The position numbers were made by a program, and so were the translations under genes. Under the pieces are notes generated by a model that saw only the letters and a list, made by a program, of their open reading frames with translations, made no database searches and was not told where the DNA came from. Positions 6,361 to 7,029 of a stretch of DNA of 7,029 bases are shown here, one piece after another. The stretch spans positions 1-7,029 of the forward strand of contig NJDV01000020.1 of NCBI GenBank assembly GCA_002254765.1. The letters are read 5' to 3'. Position 1 is the first letter of the stretch; each line of letters starts with the position of its first letter. The stretch comes from Thermoplasmatales archaeon ex4484_36 (GTDB lineage: Archaea > Thermoplasmatota > Penumbrarchaeia > Penumbrarchaeales > EX4484-36).

Positions 6361-7029
6361 CAGAGCATAGAGGTAGTCTCCTCAGGTAGAGAACCTCCTC
6401 TCCGTTGAAGGAGAAAAGAAGGGGGTAGATTTCAACCCCCCTCGAGAGAGCTCGAAAGAATACCTCCTCGAAAGCGGGGTCCGTCTCCCCGTTGGGGAGA
6501 AAGCATCTGGAGTCCTGACGAAACACCAGAAAGATAACAGCAGCCCTCATCCCCTTCTCTTCGGCCCTAATCAGTTCCTCAAGGTGCCTCCTTCCTCTCT
6601 CTGTTGGGGCGTCAGGAAAGAGGGCTACGCCATCCCTTGTCAGGGTGCAGCCCTTCACCTCTATAAGAACCACCTCCCCCCTGCTGTTTTTGAGAAGGTG
6701 ATCCATCCTGCTTCTGCCCCAGCGCACCTCATCCTTCAGCTCCTCTACCTTACCCAGTTCCTCCACTACCTCCTTTTGGATGATCCATTTGGATATCCTT
6801 CTGTGATATCCGGAGTGGATGAAGACCCAGCTCCCTGCTGCCTCCCCGGCTATTACGTCATATTGGGTCTTCCTGCCCCTCCCGACACCTTTCTTCCCCG
6901 TGTAAGTATCTCTTCGAGTCTTCCCGGATCGTGAAGGTGCGCCTTCACCGCTCCCTCCCCGGGGAGATCAACCACGGCGGTAAACCTGTTGGGGCGTTCT
7001 AGGAAACGTCCCTCCTTCAGACCGCTGAA
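6350..7029 (-). pseudogene. sfsA: SfsA DNA-binding/nuclease-like protein, frameshifted
   Basis: This is the SfsA family (sugar fermentation stimulation protein; OB-like N-terminal part plus a PD-(D/E)xK nuclease-like part). The 5' end is cut by the window edge, probably only a few codons short. From 7029 one frame gives the N-terminal half (FLERPNRF, then AHLHDPGRLEEIL) and stops at TAA 6855-6853. A second frame carries on with RKTQYDVIAGEAAGSWVF, then the catalytic-type D (SRMD) and E-V-K (LIEVKG), the signature ALFPDAPTERGRRHLEEL, and a normal C-terminus to the stop at 6352-6350. The two halves join smoothly if one base is added around 6876-6892, for example in the AAA run at 6890-6892. So the gene is disrupted, mis-sequenced or recoded. 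The 3' half alone could start from GTG at 6766 (138 residues). It converges on the dehydrogenase operon with a 4-base gap. Confidence 0.85.

Noticed and set aside
6584..6934. 116-codon + strand frame opposite sfsA
   Set aside because: It is antisense to clear SfsA sequence and has no recognisable features of its own.

Overview
The window looks archaeal, probably from a thermophile or a relative of one. Three promoter-like sites have the archaeal layout of an AAACC purine-rich element (BRE) directly joined to an A/T box (TTTAAATA, ATTAAATA or TTTTTATA). AGA/AGG and ATA codons are common. DUF763, the SfsA variant and above all the four-gene flavoprotein/ferredoxin operon resemble proteins I know from Thermococcales and other archaea. 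I cannot name the genus.

Layout. Bases 1-196 are a non-coding leader with two tandem promoter-like sites and a 19-bp imperfect palindrome. They lead into a 357-residue protein of unknown function on the + strand (197-1270), with a four-cysteine centre and a possible C-terminal OB-like domain. It meets, tail to tail with a 17-bp overlap, a small membrane-anchored protein on the - strand (1254-1715). That gene lies just downstream of a DUF763 gene on the same strand (1763-2905), and the two probably form an operon. Bases 2906-3013 are a divergent promoter region. From it runs a tightly overlapping + strand operon (3014-6345) of four genes: an FAD/[2Fe-2S] alpha subunit, a 2x[4Fe-4S] ferredoxin-like gamma subunit, a BFD-like [2Fe-2S] delta subunit and a D-amino-acid-oxidase-fold beta subunit. 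Only 4 bases later comes the stop codon of a convergent sfsA gene (6350 to beyond 7029, - strand), which carries an apparent frameshift.

Function. The four-gene operon is the centrepiece. The beta subunit closely resembles the catalytic beta subunit of archaeal dye-linked L-proline dehydrogenase (PDH1/PDH2 type), and the gene set fits the alpha-beta-gamma-delta architecture. The likely role is oxidation of L-proline, or a related imino or N-substituted amino acid, in the beta subunit. Electrons would then pass through flavin and Fe-S centres to a second flavin or nucleotide site in alpha, or to an external acceptor. The DUF763 pair, the unknown OB-like protein and sfsA have no evident link to this pathway.

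I see no tRNA, rRNA, CRISPR array, insertion sequence or integrase. The best candidates for something undescribed are the 197-1270 protein and the DUF763/membrane-protein pair. The sfsA frameshift is the clearest anomaly.
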